A stretch of 64,000 bases of DNA from assembly GCF_001693385.1 (NCBI RefSeq), contig NZ_CP016428.1:3906001-3970000 (forward strand). The letters are read 5' to 3'. Each line of letters opens with the position of its first letter. Within the stretch, counting starts at the first letter, position 1. The position numbers and the translations under genes were made by a program. This document shows positions 42,759 through 54,046 of this stretch, piece after piece. Under the pieces are notes generated by a model. That model ran no database searches and was not told the DNA's origin. It was given only the letters and a program-made list of their open reading frames with translations. The DNA is from Bradyrhizobium icense (GTDB lineage: Bacteria > Pseudomonadota > Alphaproteobacteria > Rhizobiales > Xanthobacteraceae).

Positions 42759-42899
42759 AACAGTTGTTTCGCGCATCGGCGCGTTCGCATCCCGGCAAGC
42801 TAACAAAGTTCTTGATCGCGCAATACACCTCCGATTGCGAAAACGGCGGATTACGCTTCACCAACCTGCCCAATGTAACGAGGCGCACGGCGCAAAACA

Positions 42900-42924
42900 A
42901 AAGGCGCCCCTCGAGAGCGCCTTT
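42900..42924 (-). terminator. terminator of glnA
   Basis: On the minus strand AAAGGCGC - 9-base loop - GCGCCTTT runs into TTTTGTTTTG, 44 bases after the glnA stop. Sequence and layout match the DUF992 terminator. Confidence 0.8.
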
Positions 42925-42968
42925 CGCATTTCATGGGCCGCGATGCCGGCGGGAAACCCCGCCAGCCA

Positions 42969-44378
42969 TCACTGCGAATAATACATCTCGAACTCGACCG
43001 GGTGCGGGGTCATTTCGAAACGCTCGACTTCCGTCATCTTCAGCTCGATGAAGCTGTCGATGAAGTCGTCGTCGAACACGCCGCCGTTCTTGAGGAAGGC
43101 GCGGTCCTTGTCGAGGTTTTCGAGCGCCTCGCGAAGCGAGCCGCACACCGTCGGGATCTGCTTCAGCTCTTCCTTCGGCAAGTCGTAGAGGTCCTTGTCC
43201 ATCGCCGGACCCGGATCGATCTTGTTCTTGATGCCGTCGAGGCCGGCCATCAGCATCGCGGCGAAGCCGAGATAGGGATTGGCCATCGGGTCGGGGAAGC
43301 GGACTTCGACGCGCTTGGCCTTCGGGTTCGCCGTATAGGGGATTCGGCAGGAGGCCGAGCGGTTGCGCGCGGAGTAGGCGAGCAGTACGGGGGCCTCATA
43401 GCCCGGGACCAGGCGCTTGTAGGAGTTGGTCGACGGGTTGGTGAAGGCGTTGATCGCTTTCGCATGCTTGATGATGCCGCCGATGTAGTGGAGGCAGGTC
43501 TCGGAGAGGTCAGCGTATTTGTTGCCGGCGAACACCGGCTTGCCGTCCTTCCAGATCGACTGGTGGCAGTGCATGCCCGAACCGTTGTCGCCATAGACCG
43601 GCTTCGGCATGAAGGTGGCGGTCTTGCCGTAGATGTGGGCGACCTGGTGGATACAGTATTTGTAGATCTGCATCTGGTCGGCCATCAGCGTCATGGTATC
43701 GAACTTCATGCCGAGCTCGTGCTGGGCGGAAGCGACTTCGTGGTGATGCTTCTCGACCTTGACTCCCATCTTGGCCATGGCGCCGAGCATTTCCGAGCGC
43801 ATGTCCTGCACCGAGTCCTGCGGCGGCACGGGGAAGTAGCCGGCCTTGGTGCGGATGCGGTGACCGAGATTGCCGCCTTCATACTCGGTGTCCGAATTGA
43901 TCGGCAGTTCCGAGGAATCGAGCTTGAAGCCGGTGTTGTACGGGGTGGTCTGGTAGCGCACGTCGTCGAACACGAAGAATTCGGCTTCCGGTCCGAAGAA
44001 CACAGTGTCGCCGACGCCCGACGATTTCACCATCGCCTCGGCCTTCTTGGCGATGCCGCGGGGGTCGCGGTTGTAGGGCTCGCCCGTGGTCGGCTCCAGC
44101 ACGTCGCAGACGATGACCATGGTGGTCTCGGCGAAGAACGGGTCGATCGTCGCGGTCACCGGGTCGGGCATCAGGCACATGTCGGATTCGTTGATCGCCT
44201 TCCAGCCGGCGATCGAGGAGCCGTCGAACATCTGGCCTTCGGCAAAGGTGTCCTCTTCGATCATGCTGACGTCGAAGGTCACGTGCTGCCACTTGCCGCG
44301 CGGATCGGTGAAGCGCAGGTCGACGTATTTTACGTCGTTGTCCTTGATCGATTTCAGGACGTCTTTGGCGGTCTTCAT
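42969..44378 (-). CDS. glnA: glutamine synthetase, type I
   Basis: 469 residues, the standard GSI length. It makes glutamine from glutamate, ammonia and ATP as a dodecamer. Marks are [20 protein letters not shown], the metal-ligand region [70 protein letters not shown] and the adenylylation tyrosine in DKDLYDLP, so it belongs to the adenylylated GSI-beta type. It lies 151 bases downstream of glnB on the same strand. AAGGGG precedes ATG 44378. A terminator follows. Confidence 0.97.
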   Translation of the reverse strand: MKTAKDVLKSIKDNDVKYVDLRFTDPRGKWQHVTFDVSMIEEDTFAEGQMFDGSSIAGWKAINESDMCLMPDPVTATIDPFFAETTMVIVCDVLEPTTGEPYNRDPRGIAKKAEAMVKSSGVGDTVFFGPEAEFFVFDDVRYQTTPYNTGFKLDSSELPINSDTEYEGGNLGHRIRTKAGYFPVPPQDSVQDMRSEMLGAMAKMGVKVEKHHHEVASAQHELGMKFDTMTLMADQMQIYKYCIHQVAHIYGKTATFMPKPVYGDNGSGMHCHQSIWKDGKPVFAGNKYADLSETCLHYIGGIIKHAKAINAFTNPSTNSYKRLVPGYEAPVLLAYSARNRSASCRIPYTANPKAKRVEVRFPDPMANPYLGFAAMLMAGLDGIKNKIDPGPAMDKDLYDLPKEELKQIPTVCGSLREALENLDKDRAFLKNGGVFDDDFIDSFIELKMTEVERFEMTPHPVEFEMYYSQ

Positions 44379-44529
44379 GAATACCCCTTTTGGCTTACGG
44401 GACGATTTCCAGAATTCTAGCGACGGCGACCTTCGCGGACGATCTATGGAGATATCGCGAACGAAATCAGGCCGCGGAGGCAGCCCTTTGTCTTGTTTTT
44501 CAGTCGCAAAATGTCGGATAGCACCCGGC

Positions 44530-44934
<405 letters not shown>

Positions 44935-45044
44935 TTACCTGGCGCCGTCTGGTTTGATCCTTGCATCCGGCAAAGCCGAAACTGCTCATTATTGCCGCTG
45001 ACTGCGACGATCCTGAGCTCGGCTTTGCAGCCGGCTTCCTCAAA

Positions 45045-45060
45045 AGCAGGGTCTATGCCA
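45045..45060 (-). promoter_or_regulatory. candidate sigma-54 promoter of glnB-glnA
   Basis: On the minus strand TGGCAT-AGACC-CTGCT has the GG and GC doublets with the required spacing and matches most of the consensus TGGCAC-N5-TTGCW. It lies about 177 bases upstream of glnB. The stretch 44869-45255 has no gene. No clear NtrC-type palindrome was found. Confidence 0.45.
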
Positions 45061-45255
45061 AGTTGCTAATGCGGCTGATTTCGGAACGTTATCAGACTTT
45101 TAACAGGCAAGTGAAAGAGGTTCGCCGGCGGCCTGCATGATAGCGAAGCTTACAAAATAGGCAAACAGATCGTTTCGTGTGCAGAAGGGACGAGGCGGAC
45201 CGCGGGCGCAACGGGGGCATGCCTTCAGAAAAGGCGGATGGATCGAGGATTCGGC

Positions 45256-46755
45256 ATGGAGATTTTGACCACGGCTGAGATGGAGCGCGCCGACCGGTTG
45301 ACGATTGCCGGCGGAACGCCGGGCTTCGCGCTGATGATGAGCGCCGGCCAGGCCGTGGCGGAGGCCGCGATGGATCTGGTCGAGGAAGGGCCGATTGTCG
45401 TGGTCGCCGGCCGCGGCAACAATGGCGGCGACGGATTTGTGGCGGCAGCCGAACTCGCCGCGCGCGGGCGCGAGGTTTCCGTCATCCTGTTGTGCGAGCG
45501 CGACAGCCTGCAGGGGGACGCCGCGCTCGCCGCACGCGGCTGGAAATATCCGGTGCTGCCGTTCAACCCGCAGGCGATCGGCAAGCCGGCCCTGATCATC
45601 GACGCGCTGTTCGGTGCCGGCCTCAACCGTCCGGTCAAGGGCGATCCGCTCGAGATGATCGAGGCGATCAACGCCAATGGCGCGCCGGTGCTGGCCGTCG
45701 ACCTGCCGAGCGGCATTAACGGCACCACGGGCGCGGTGATGGGCGCTGCGATCGACGCCGCCGAAACCGTGACCTTCTTCCGCCGCAAGCCAGCGCATCT
45801 CTTGATGCCCGGACGGAAGCATTGCGGCCGCGTCCGCGTCGCCGAGATCGGCATCGATGCGGGCGTGCTCGAGGAGATCCGGCCGCAGACGTTCGAGAAC
45901 GTTCCGCAGAGCTGGCAAAAATCCTTCCCCGTGCCTCCGATCGACGGCCACAAATATGCCCGCGGCCACGCCGTGGTGCTGTCGGGGGAACTGGCGTCGA
46001 CCGGCGCGGCGCGGCTGGCGGCGCGTGGGGCGCTGCGGGCAGGGGCCGGCCTCGTCACGGTGGCCTCGCCGCGCGATGCGCTGGCTGTAAATGCCGCGGC
46101 GCTGACGGCGGTGATGGTTCGCCCCGTCGATACCGTGGTCGAATTCGCCGACATGCTTGGTGACAGGCGGCTCAGTTCCGTCGTGATCGGGCCGGGCGCC
46201 GGCATCGGCGCGCGCACGCGCGATCTCGTCCACACCGCGCTGTCGACGAAACGCGGCCTCGTGCTCGACGCCGACGCGCTGACGAGCTTTGCCGAAGCGC
46301 CGGAGCGGCTGTTTGAGCAGATCAGGGCGAGTGAGGATCCGCAGGTCGTGCTGACGCCGCATGAGGGCGAGTTTCCGCGCCTGTTCAGCGATATCAGCAA
46401 CAAGCACCCCGGCCGCTCGAAACTGGAGCGGGTGCGTGACGCTGCCCAGCGCTGCGGCGCGGTGGTGCTGCTGAAGGGGCCGGACACGGTGGTTGCCTCG
46501 CCCGACGGTCGCGCCAGCATCGCCTCCAACGCGCCGCCCTGGCTCGCGACGGCGGGAGCCGGCGATGTGCTGGCCGGCATGATCGCGGGGCTGCTGGCCC
46601 AAGGCGTGCCGGCCTATGAAGCTGCCTGCATCTCCGTCTGGATGCACGGCGAAGCCGCAGGCGAGGCGGGGCCGGGCCTGATAGCGGAAGACCTTTCGGA
46701 AGTGCTGCCCGCGGTGTTCCGCCGGGTCTATGACGAGTTCGGCGTCGAGTATTAG
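45256..46755 (+). CDS. nnr: bifunctional NAD(P)H-hydrate epimerase / ADP-dependent dehydratase
   Basis: 499 residues. The N-terminal YjeF_N epimerase domain (about 1-210) has VVVAGRGNNGGDGFVAAAEL, DALFGAGLNRPVKG and AVDLPSGINGTTG. The C-terminal ribokinase-like dehydratase (about 230-499) has GHAVVLSGELASTGAARLAA, GAGLVTVASPRDAL, VIGPGAGIG, LTPHEGEFPRLF and the ATP/ADP-site NAPPWLATAGAGDVLAGMIA. It repairs damaged NAD(P)HX. ATG 45256 has GAGG seven bases upstream. It is divergent from glnB across 387 bases. Confidence 0.93.
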   Translation: MEILTTAEMERADRLTIAGGTPGFALMMSAGQAVAEAAMDLVEEGPIVVVAGRGNNGGDGFVAAAELAARGREVSVILLCERDSLQGDAALAARGWKYPVLPFNPQAIGKPALIIDALFGAGLNRPVKGDPLEMIEAINANGAPVLAVDLPSGINGTTGAVMGAAIDAAETVTFFRRKPAHLLMPGRKHCGRVRVAEIGIDAGVLEEIRPQTFENVPQSWQKSFPVPPIDGHKYARGHAVVLSGELASTGAARLAARGALRAGAGLVTVASPRDALAVNAAALTAVMVRPVDTVVEFADMLGDRRLSSVVIGPGAGIGARTRDLVHTALSTKRGLVLDADALTSFAEAPERLFEQIRASEDPQVVLTPHEGEFPRLFSDISNKHPGRSKLERVRDAAQRCGAVVLLKGPDTVVASPDGRASIASNAPPWLATAGAGDVLAGMIAGLLAQGVPAYEAACISVWMHGEAAGEAGPGLIAEDLSEVLPAVFRRVYDEFGVEY

Positions 46756-46758
46756 TTG

Positions 46759-46921
46759 CGCGTTCCCCGGATGCAGCGCAGCGCGCCGCTCTTCGCGGCG
46801 TGATGCGCTGCTGATCCGGGGTCCACAGGCCGCCGTGCATTGGTGGGTCCCGGCTCTGCGGAGCAGCGCTTCCGGACGATGCTTCGGATCGCCTAGGCTG
46901 CACCGCGTCCGGGACACGTGC
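46759..46921. repeat. intergenic dispersed-repeat-like sequence
   Basis: Starts GCGTTCCCCGGATGCAGCGC and ends CACCGCGTCCGGGACACG. CCCCGGAT and ATCCGGGG occur as inverted partners (46764 and 46815 region), and CCGGACGATGCTTCGGATCGCC is reminiscent of short repeats in related genomes. No gene is present. Confidence 0.4.
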
Positions 46922-46923
46922 CT

Positions 46924-48006
46924 TTACACCTGATACTTCGCGACCGCCGTCTCATTCCATTCCAACCCGAGCCCCGGTCCGCGCGCGGTGACCGTACCGT
47001 CGACGATCTCGGCGGGATGGGCGAGGATGACGCTGGCAAAGTCCAAAAATTCGAGCCAGTGCGCGGTCGGCGTCACCGCAAGCATGTGGGCGCTGGCTTC
47101 GGCGAAGAGATGGCTCGACATCGGGATGTTGGCGGCTTCGGCTTGGGCGGCGACCTGCAGCCAGCCGGTGACGCCGCCGCACTTCATCAGATCGGGCATG
47201 ATGAAGTCGCTGGCACCTAGCGCTATCGCTTCGGCAAAGCCGCGCGGGAACCACCAGTTCTCGCCCGCCTGAATCGGTGTTGGTGAGTTCTCGCGGACCT
47301 GTGCGTGCCCTGACAAGTTTTCTTGCGGCACCGGCTCCTCGATCCAGCGCAGATCGTAGGGCGCGAGGCGTTCGATGCGGCGCGTCGCTTCTGCGGGATC
47401 GAGCGACTGGTTGAAGTCGATCATCAGCGCGATGTCGGGGCCGATGAGGGTGCGCACGCCCTTGACCACGCGCTCGTCATTGGCGGCATCGCCGTCGCCG
47501 CCCTTGATCTTGATGCCGCGAAACCCCTGCTCCAGCGAGCGGCGCAGCGCGCGCTCGTCGGCGACGGGATCGACCACGCCATAGCTGTCATAGGCCGGAA
47601 TCGGTTTTGGCGAACCGCCGAGCAGTTCAACCACCGGCTTGCCGGCCAACTGGCCGAGCGCGTCCCAATAGGCCATGTCGAGGCCGGACACCGCCATGCC
47701 GACGAGGCCCTGCCAGCCGAGCAGGCGGAATTTTGCGTCCATCGTCTTCATCAAGTCGAAGGGCGCCACTGGCTTGCCAACCAACTCGCGCCCGATCTCC
47801 TCGATCAGGTGAACCAGCGGCTTCAGTGTCAGCTTGCTGTAGGCGAAAATGTAGGAGTGGCCAGTGACGCCCTGATCGGTCTCGACATCGATCAGGACCA
47901 GCGGTCCGACATCGATCACGCCAAAGGCGTTCTTCACGGGGCGCGCGAGCGGCACGACGAGCGCTCGCGGTTTGACGCTGCGGATGGCGGGAATCGTTTT
48001 GCTCAT
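46924..48006 (-). CDS. mandelate racemase / muconate lactonizing enzyme family protein
   Basis: 360-residue enolase-superfamily enzyme. The barrel shows the catalytic KxK in FRGIKIKGG, metal ligands in IALMIDFNQS (Asp), DLRWIEEPVP (Glu) and IQAGENWWF (Glu), and a His in MSSHLFAEASAHM, the set expected for the mandelate-racemase subgroup. The N-terminal cap contains PVKNAFGVIDVGPLVLIDVE. It probably abstracts the alpha-proton of a carboxylic acid such as a sugar acid; substrate unknown. ATG 48006 has GAGGAG six bases upstream. It starts ten bases after the multicopper-oxidase-like gene, so the two form an operon. Confidence 0.88.
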   Translation of the reverse strand: MSKTIPAIRSVKPRALVVPLARPVKNAFGVIDVGPLVLIDVETDQGVTGHSYIFAYSKLTLKPLVHLIEEIGRELVGKPVAPFDLMKTMDAKFRLLGWQGLVGMAVSGLDMAYWDALGQLAGKPVVELLGGSPKPIPAYDSYGVVDPVADERALRRSLEQGFRGIKIKGGDGDAANDERVVKGVRTLIGPDIALMIDFNQSLDPAEATRRIERLAPYDLRWIEEPVPQENLSGHAQVRENSPTPIQAGENWWFPRGFAEAIALGASDFIMPDLMKCGGVTGWLQVAAQAEAANIPMSSHLFAEASAHMLAVTPTAHWLEFLDFASVILAHPAEIVDGTVTARGPGLGLEWNETAVAKYQV

Positions 48007-48016
48007 GATTTGCTCC

Positions 48017-49360
48017 TCATTCGACTGCGTACCATCGCACCAGCCGCGGTGCGGCCCAGTCGGCCGCGACGGATTCGACCAGCCAGCGGCCGGCATGTTC
48101 GGCGGCGAAGGCGATGCGTTGGGTCTGGCCGGGCTCGATCGCCAGCGTATCCAGCCAGAACGGCTTCCAGCCGTCGTCGAGCCGATCGAGCAGGCGGAAG
48201 TGATGGCCGTGGAGGTGGAAAACGGTGGCGACCGCGGCGCGGTTGGTGAGCGCCAGCACCACAGTGCGGCCTTTCCTGGCGCGGAAGGCGGGCGGGGCAC
48301 TCAAGACAAAATTGGCCGGCGTCACCCAATCAGCGGAAGGTCCGCCCAGCACAACATCGATCCGGGTTGCCCCCTTGAGGTCGAGCCGCTCGGGCAGGCC
48401 GTTGGAGGGTAGCGGCGGGGCGGGTGGCAGCGGGGCCGCGCGGACCGGTGGTTCGCTTGAGACGATAAGCTTGCCGATCGGGCGGGCTTCCTTGCCATCA
48501 TGCAGCAGGATCGCATTGGTCGTGCCCGCCGGAGCGGTCAAATCGATGAAGGCGTCGACCCGCCCGCCCGGCGCCAGCACCAGCGCTCCATTGCGGGCCA
48601 GGAACGGCTCCGATGGCTGGCTGTCGATGGCCATGACCCGGACGTCGAGCCCTTCCAGTTTGACAGCGATAACAGAGCGTTGGCAGCCGCTGATGATGCG
48701 GAGCCTGATCCGTTCGTTGGTCTGCCCTGAGAGTTCGAACGAAGTCCGGCCGTTAATCGTATGGAGGGACACGGTGTCCTTCGGATCGATGCCCGGGGGC
48801 ATCGCTGTTCCATCGGGCCTTGCCTGCCAGTCCTCGATCAGGAGGACCTCGTCGCGGCCGACAGCGACCGGCTCGGTTTCGCGAACGATCAGCGGCCGTG
48901 CCCGCGTTGGTAGTGCCTGCAGGTCGCCAAGCAGCCCGGAGTCGCAGAGGAAGGTCCCGGCGTGGCGCAGGGGAAGCTGCAAGGTGGCCTTGCCGCCGCT
49001 TGCGAGGGCTGAGCGGGCCGTGAGCGGGGCGTCAGCCGGAATGCCATCTATGCCCCGCCAGTTGAGGACGACCGGCACCGGCAGCTCATTGGCAAAGGCG
49101 ATTTGGGCCGTCTCGCCACGCTTGAAGATGAGGTCGGGTCCTTGCAGCGACCAGACCGGCGCGGCCGCGCCGCCCGGCCGGAGTGCGAGGGTCTCCGGTG
49201 TGGCCTGTAACGTCAGCGGGGGACGCCCTTGGGCTGTGCCGGAAACCGGCCATATCGGGGCCAGCGCTGCGGCGCCCAGCCCGGTCATCAGCTCGCGCCT
49301 GTTCAGCGGAAATTTGGGGCTTGCCATCGGACCGATGCGGACCATTTCTGATGTATCCAT
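48017..49360 (-). CDS. multicopper-oxidase-fold protein missing most copper ligands
   Basis: 447 residues. A twin-arginine signal (NRRELMTGLGAAALAPIWPV) is followed by three cupredoxin-like domains. The four His motifs of multicopper oxidases are mostly gone. HxHG is NWRG (about 100-103), HxH is DSG (about 140-142), and the C-terminal HCHxxxH becomes ESVAADW (about 429-435), removing the type 1 Cys. Only HLHGHHF (382-388) is kept. It is therefore unlikely to oxidise metals or phenols and may act as a binding or structural protein. The start is uncertain: ATG 49360, 49345 or 49327 are possible and none has a good ribosome-binding site. Confidence 0.78.
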   Translation of the reverse strand: MDTSEMVRIGPMASPKFPLNRRELMTGLGAAALAPIWPVSGTAQGRPPLTLQATPETLALRPGGAAAPVWSLQGPDLIFKRGETAQIAFANELPVPVVLNWRGIDGIPADAPLTARSALASGGKATLQLPLRHAGTFLCDSGLLGDLQALPTRARPLIVRETEPVAVGRDEVLLIEDWQARPDGTAMPPGIDPKDTVSLHTINGRTSFELSGQTNERIRLRIISGCQRSVIAVKLEGLDVRVMAIDSQPSEPFLARNGALVLAPGGRVDAFIDLTAPAGTTNAILLHDGKEARPIGKLIVSSEPPVRAAPLPPAPPLPSNGLPERLDLKGATRIDVVLGGPSADWVTPANFVLSAPPAFRARKGRTVVLALTNRAAVATVFHLHGHHFRLLDRLDDGWKPFWLDTLAIEPGQTQRIAFAAEHAGRWLVESVAADWAAPRLVRWYAVE

Positions 49361-49481
49361 GCTAGCTGTGACGCCTTGCCCCGGTGCTGTCAAAAAAGGC
49401 CATTTTTTTGCTGCGGAGGTGTAGGCTCATGTTATAAGCCCGCCGCCCGCGGCATCGCGGCCGGGTATGGATGCTTTTCAC

Positions 49482-49566
49482 GCGGGCGTGGCGGAACTGG
49501 TAGACGCGCTGGATTTAGGTTCCAGTGACGAAAGTTGTGGGGGTTCGAGTCCCTCCGCCCGCACCA
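49482..49566 (+). tRNA. tRNA-Leu (anticodon UAG)
   Basis: 85 bases including encoded CCA. The acceptor stem GCGGGCG pairs with CGCCCGC. The anticodon stem CTGGA / TCCAG holds loop TTTAGGT (anticodon TAG), the class II long variable arm is present, and the T loop is GGTTCGAGTCC. Confidence 0.95.
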
Positions 49567-49737
49567 AGCGCTCTATCCAAGCGTTTGCATGACGAATACT
49601 GGAAGGCCTGCTTTCCCTATGGGGAGGCCAAGGTCAGCCGAACCACCGGCGCAGGGGCTGCAAGGCTTGCGCGTCGAACATAATTAGACACTGCCGGGGC
49701 TATTTTGGTCCGGCGCAAGCGGAAGAAGATTGACACC

Positions 49738-51102
49738 ATGCAGGTCACCGAAACCCTCGCCGAGGGATTGAAGCACGAGTTCAAGGTCAGCGTTCCCGCA
49801 TCGGATCTCGATGCCAAGGCGGATGCCAAGCTGGTCGACCTCAAGGACAAGGTGAAGCTCAACGGCTTCCGTCCCGGCAAGGTGCCGGTCAGCCATCTGA
49901 AGAAGGTGTATGGCCGCTCGGTGATGGCCGAGACCATCGACCAGACCATCCGTGACACCAACACGCAGATCTTCACCGACCGCGGTTTCCGCCTCGCGAC
50001 CGAGCCCAAGATCACGTTGCCGACCGAGCAGAAAGAGGTCGAGGAGCTGCTCGCCGGCAAGAGCGATCTGACCTACACGGTCGCGATCGAGGTGGTGCCG
50101 ACGATCCAGCTCGCCGATTTCAAGACCTTCTCGGTGGAGAAACCGGTGGTGGACGTGACCGACGCCGAGGTCGACGAGGCGATCAAGCGCATCGCCGAGC
50201 AGAACCGTCCCTATGCGGCGAAGGCCGAGGGCGCCAAGGCTGAGACCGGCGACCGCGTCACCATCAGCTTCAAGGGGACCATCGGCGGCACCCCGTTCGA
50301 CGGCGGCACCGGCGAGGGCATTCCGGTGGTGATCGGCGCAGGCCAATTCATTCCGGGTTTTGAGGAACAACTCGTCGGCATCGGCGCGGGGGAAACCCGC
50401 ACGTTGAAGGTGTCGTTCCCGAAGAACTACGCCAGCGAGAAACTGGCCGGCCAGCCGGCCGAGTTCGAGACCACGGCAACCCTGATCGAAGCCCCAGGCG
50501 AGACTGAGATCAACGACGAGTTCGCAAAAACGCTCGGCCTGGAATCGCTCGACAAGCTGAAGGAGGCCGCGCGCGAGCGGCTGGTTGCCGAATGCGCCGG
50601 CGCCACGCGCCAGCGCGTCAAGCGCGCGTTGCTCGACCGTCTCGACGACAGCCACAAATTCGAGGCACCGCCGTCGCTGATCGAGGAAGAGTTCAATCTG
50701 ATGTGGAACTCGATCAAGGCGGAGATGGAATCCTCCGGCAAGACCTTTGCCGACGAGAACACCACCGAGGAAGCCGCGAAGGAAGAGTACAAGAAGATCG
50801 CCGACCGCCGTGTCCGGCTCGGTCTCGTGCTCTCGGAGATCGGCGAAAAGAACAAGATTACGGTGACCGATGACGAAGTCGGTCGCGCGGTGATCGAGCG
50901 GGCGCGTTCGATGCCCGGCCGCGAGAAGGAAGTCTGGGACTACTATCGCAACAATGCCAATGCGCTGGCCCAGCTTCGTGCGCCGATTTATGAAGACAAG
51001 GTGGTCGATTTCATCCTCGAACTCGCCAACGTGACCGAGAAGAAGGTTTCGCGCGAGGACCTGTTCAAGGACGACGAGGCCGACGAGAAGAGCGCAGCCT
51101 GA
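49738..51102 (+). CDS. tig: trigger factor
   Basis: 454-residue ribosome-bound chaperone with peptidyl-prolyl isomerase activity. The ribosome-binding signature is [17 protein letters not shown] in the N-terminal domain. The FKBP-type PPIase domain (about 160-245) has [20 protein letters not shown] and [18 protein letters not shown]. The C-terminal helical arms follow ([15 protein letters not shown] and others). ATG 49738 begins [15 protein letters not shown]; a longer in-frame reading lacks conserved sequence. It heads the usual tig-clpP-clpX-lon series. Confidence 0.97.
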   Translation: MQVTETLAEGLKHEFKVSVPASDLDAKADAKLVDLKDKVKLNGFRPGKVPVSHLKKVYGRSVMAETIDQTIRDTNTQIFTDRGFRLATEPKITLPTEQKEVEELLAGKSDLTYTVAIEVVPTIQLADFKTFSVEKPVVDVTDAEVDEAIKRIAEQNRPYAAKAEGAKAETGDRVTISFKGTIGGTPFDGGTGEGIPVVIGAGQFIPGFEEQLVGIGAGETRTLKVSFPKNYASEKLAGQPAEFETTATLIEAPGETEINDEFAKTLGLESLDKLKEAARERLVAECAGATRQRVKRALLDRLDDSHKFEAPPSLIEEEFNLMWNSIKAEMESSGKTFADENTTEEAAKEEYKKIADRRVRLGLVLSEIGEKNKITVTDDEVGRAVIERARSMPGREKEVWDYYRNNANALAQLRAPIYEDKVVDFILELANVTEKKVSREDLFKDDEADEKSAA

Positions 51103-51399
51103 TCAATTTGGTCAGTCTGACGTTAATGATGAACGGCGATAGCGGCGCGGTGACGGCACCCGCCGCTATGAGATCGGTTGCGAATCAGTTTGAACTTCTC
51201 TCATTCGGCCTGCAATTCTCCCGGCCTTGTCGTCGGGAAATTGGCTCATATCTGTGAGCGGCTCGCATACGCGAGTTCTGAGTTGAAGTCTTGCATCACG
51301 GGACGTTCGTCCGCGCGCGGCAATCATGCCTGCCTTGTCGATGGATGTTCGCCGCCGTCTGTTCCGTACCTAACCGTCTACGAACCTTTGGGGTAACTA

Positions 51400-52035
51400 A
51401 TGCGCGATCCCGTTGAAACCTACATGAACCTCGTTCCGATGGTGGTCGAGCAGACCAACCGCGGCGAACGCGCCTACGACATCTTCTCGCGCCTTCTGAA
51501 GGAGCGCATCATCTTCGTGACCGGCCCGGTCGAGGACGGCATGTCGACCCTAACAGTCGCGCAGCTTCTGTTCCTCGAGGCGGAAAATCCCAAGAAGGAA
51601 ATCTCGATGTACATCAACTCGCCGGGCGGCGTGGTGACATCGGGTCTTGCGATCTACGACACCATGCAATTCATCCGTCCGCCGGTGTCGACGCTGTGCA
51701 CCGGGCAGGCGGCCTCGATGGGCTCGCTGCTGCTCGCGGCCGGCGAAAAGGACATGCGCTTCTCGCTGCCGAATTCGCGCATCATGGTGCATCAGCCGTC
51801 TGGCGGCTTCCAGGGCCAGGCCACCGACATCATGCTGCACGCGCAGGAGATCCTGAATCTCAAGAAGCGCCTCAACGAAATCTACGTGAGGCACACCGGC
51901 CAGACCTACAAGGCGATCGAGGACGCGCTCGAGCGCGACAAATTCCTGACCGCCGACATGGCCCGCGACTTCGGGATCGTCGACAAGGTGATCGACAAAC
52001 GCCCCGAAGAAGTGACGCCGGTGAAAGTCCCGTAA
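51400..52035 (+). CDS. clpP: ATP-dependent Clp protease proteolytic subunit
   Basis: 211 residues. Serine peptidase of the ClpXP and ClpAP complexes. The catalytic Ser is in [15 protein letters not shown] and the His in [10 protein letters not shown], with the aspartate downstream near [34 protein letters not shown] is the substrate-strand motif. ATG 51400 starts [15 protein letters not shown]. The 297 bases separating it from tig hold no recognisable gene. It is followed by a hairpin-rich 426-base gap before clpX. Confidence 0.97.
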   Translation: MRDPVETYMNLVPMVVEQTNRGERAYDIFSRLLKERIIFVTGPVEDGMSTLTVAQLLFLEAENPKKEISMYINSPGGVVTSGLAIYDTMQFIRPPVSTLCTGQAASMGSLLLAAGEKDMRFSLPNSRIMVHQPSGGFQGQATDIMLHAQEILNLKKRLNEIYVRHTGQTYKAIEDALERDKFLTADMARDFGIVDKVIDKRPEEVTPVKVP

Positions 52036-52105
52036 GGTAACGGATAGCGACACTCCGTGTTGACCTTAACGGCTGGTTGAATCGGCAAATCTGGCCGAAA
52101 GCCGC

Positions 52106-52164
52106 GCCTATGCCCCCGCATAGGCCGAAAGTTCCGCTTTCGTGCCGGTCTTGCGGCGTGGCAC
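52106..52164. other. three consecutive hairpins between clpP and clpX
   Basis: GCCTATGC-CCCC-GCATAGGC (52106-52125), CGAAAG-TTCCG-CTTTCG (52126-52142) and GTGCC ... GGCAC (ending about 52164) follow each other without a gap. No T-run marks a terminator. The rest of 52036-52461 shows no gene. Confidence 0.55.
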
Positions 52165-52461
52165 AAGCGCAACGCTCGGTCGATTTCGTCAACTTCTCCC
52201 CGTGCGAAAGCCGCAAATCACGGTATTGTCACGGGTAGCCAATCCGGCCCCGATTAGCGAATTCTTGATAGTCGGGTGTCAGCATGGTTGGCTGTGTGGG
52301 TTGGATTAAGATCGCGGGGGATTCGAGCAGCCGTGATTCGCACGGTGTGTAATTGAGTTAGGGTCTTTTCTGGTACGGAATTTGCTCTATCTACCTTCAG
52401 GCCGGTGCAGTGCCGGAATGGGTCGATCGGGTAACGGATCGAACGGCGGACGGAGACAGGA

Positions 52462-53736
<1,275 letters not shown>

Positions 53737-53777
53737 TCGCGCTCGCCAGAGCTCGCTTGGATTACCCCCAGATAACC

Positions 53778-53800
53778 GGCTGCCGGATATTCCGGCGGCC
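53778..53800 (+). terminator. hairpin after clpX
   Basis: GGCTGCCGG-ATATT-CCGGCGGCC, a 9-bp stem with one G-T pair, 42 bases after the clpX stop; no T-run follows, so it may be a rho-linked or partial terminator. The gap 53737-54046 otherwise holds the lon leader. Confidence 0.45.
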
Positions 53801-54046
53801 GCTGTTGCGTAGCGTTTTCCGCGTGTTAGCCCGAAATAATGGGCATTTTTCCGTGACTTGACACCCCCATACCCGATAGCCACCTTATGCCCATGGTGGC
53901 GGAAATCACGTTCGAGATTCGTCGCAAAATCATCCGGTGAGAGGCGGCAGCCAAGGCGGTCGACCGGCCCGGAACTCCCAGCACCTTGTGGCGGTTGCGC
54001 AAGCTTGCGGACTGCGTGCAAGGGGGCAAAACAGAAGGAATAGGCC

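Noticed and set aside
42933..44420. 495-codon plus-strand frame over glnA
   Set aside because: Antisense to a complete glutamine synthetase.
45100..46917. 605-codon minus-strand frame over the NAD(P)HX repair gene
   Set aside because: Antisense to a gene with clear YjeF and kinase motifs; composition is artificial.
53850..53900. heat-shock (sigma-32) promoter of lon
   Set aside because: CTTGACA is present, but the spacing to CTTATG is about 21 bases, outside the usual range, so I do not call it.
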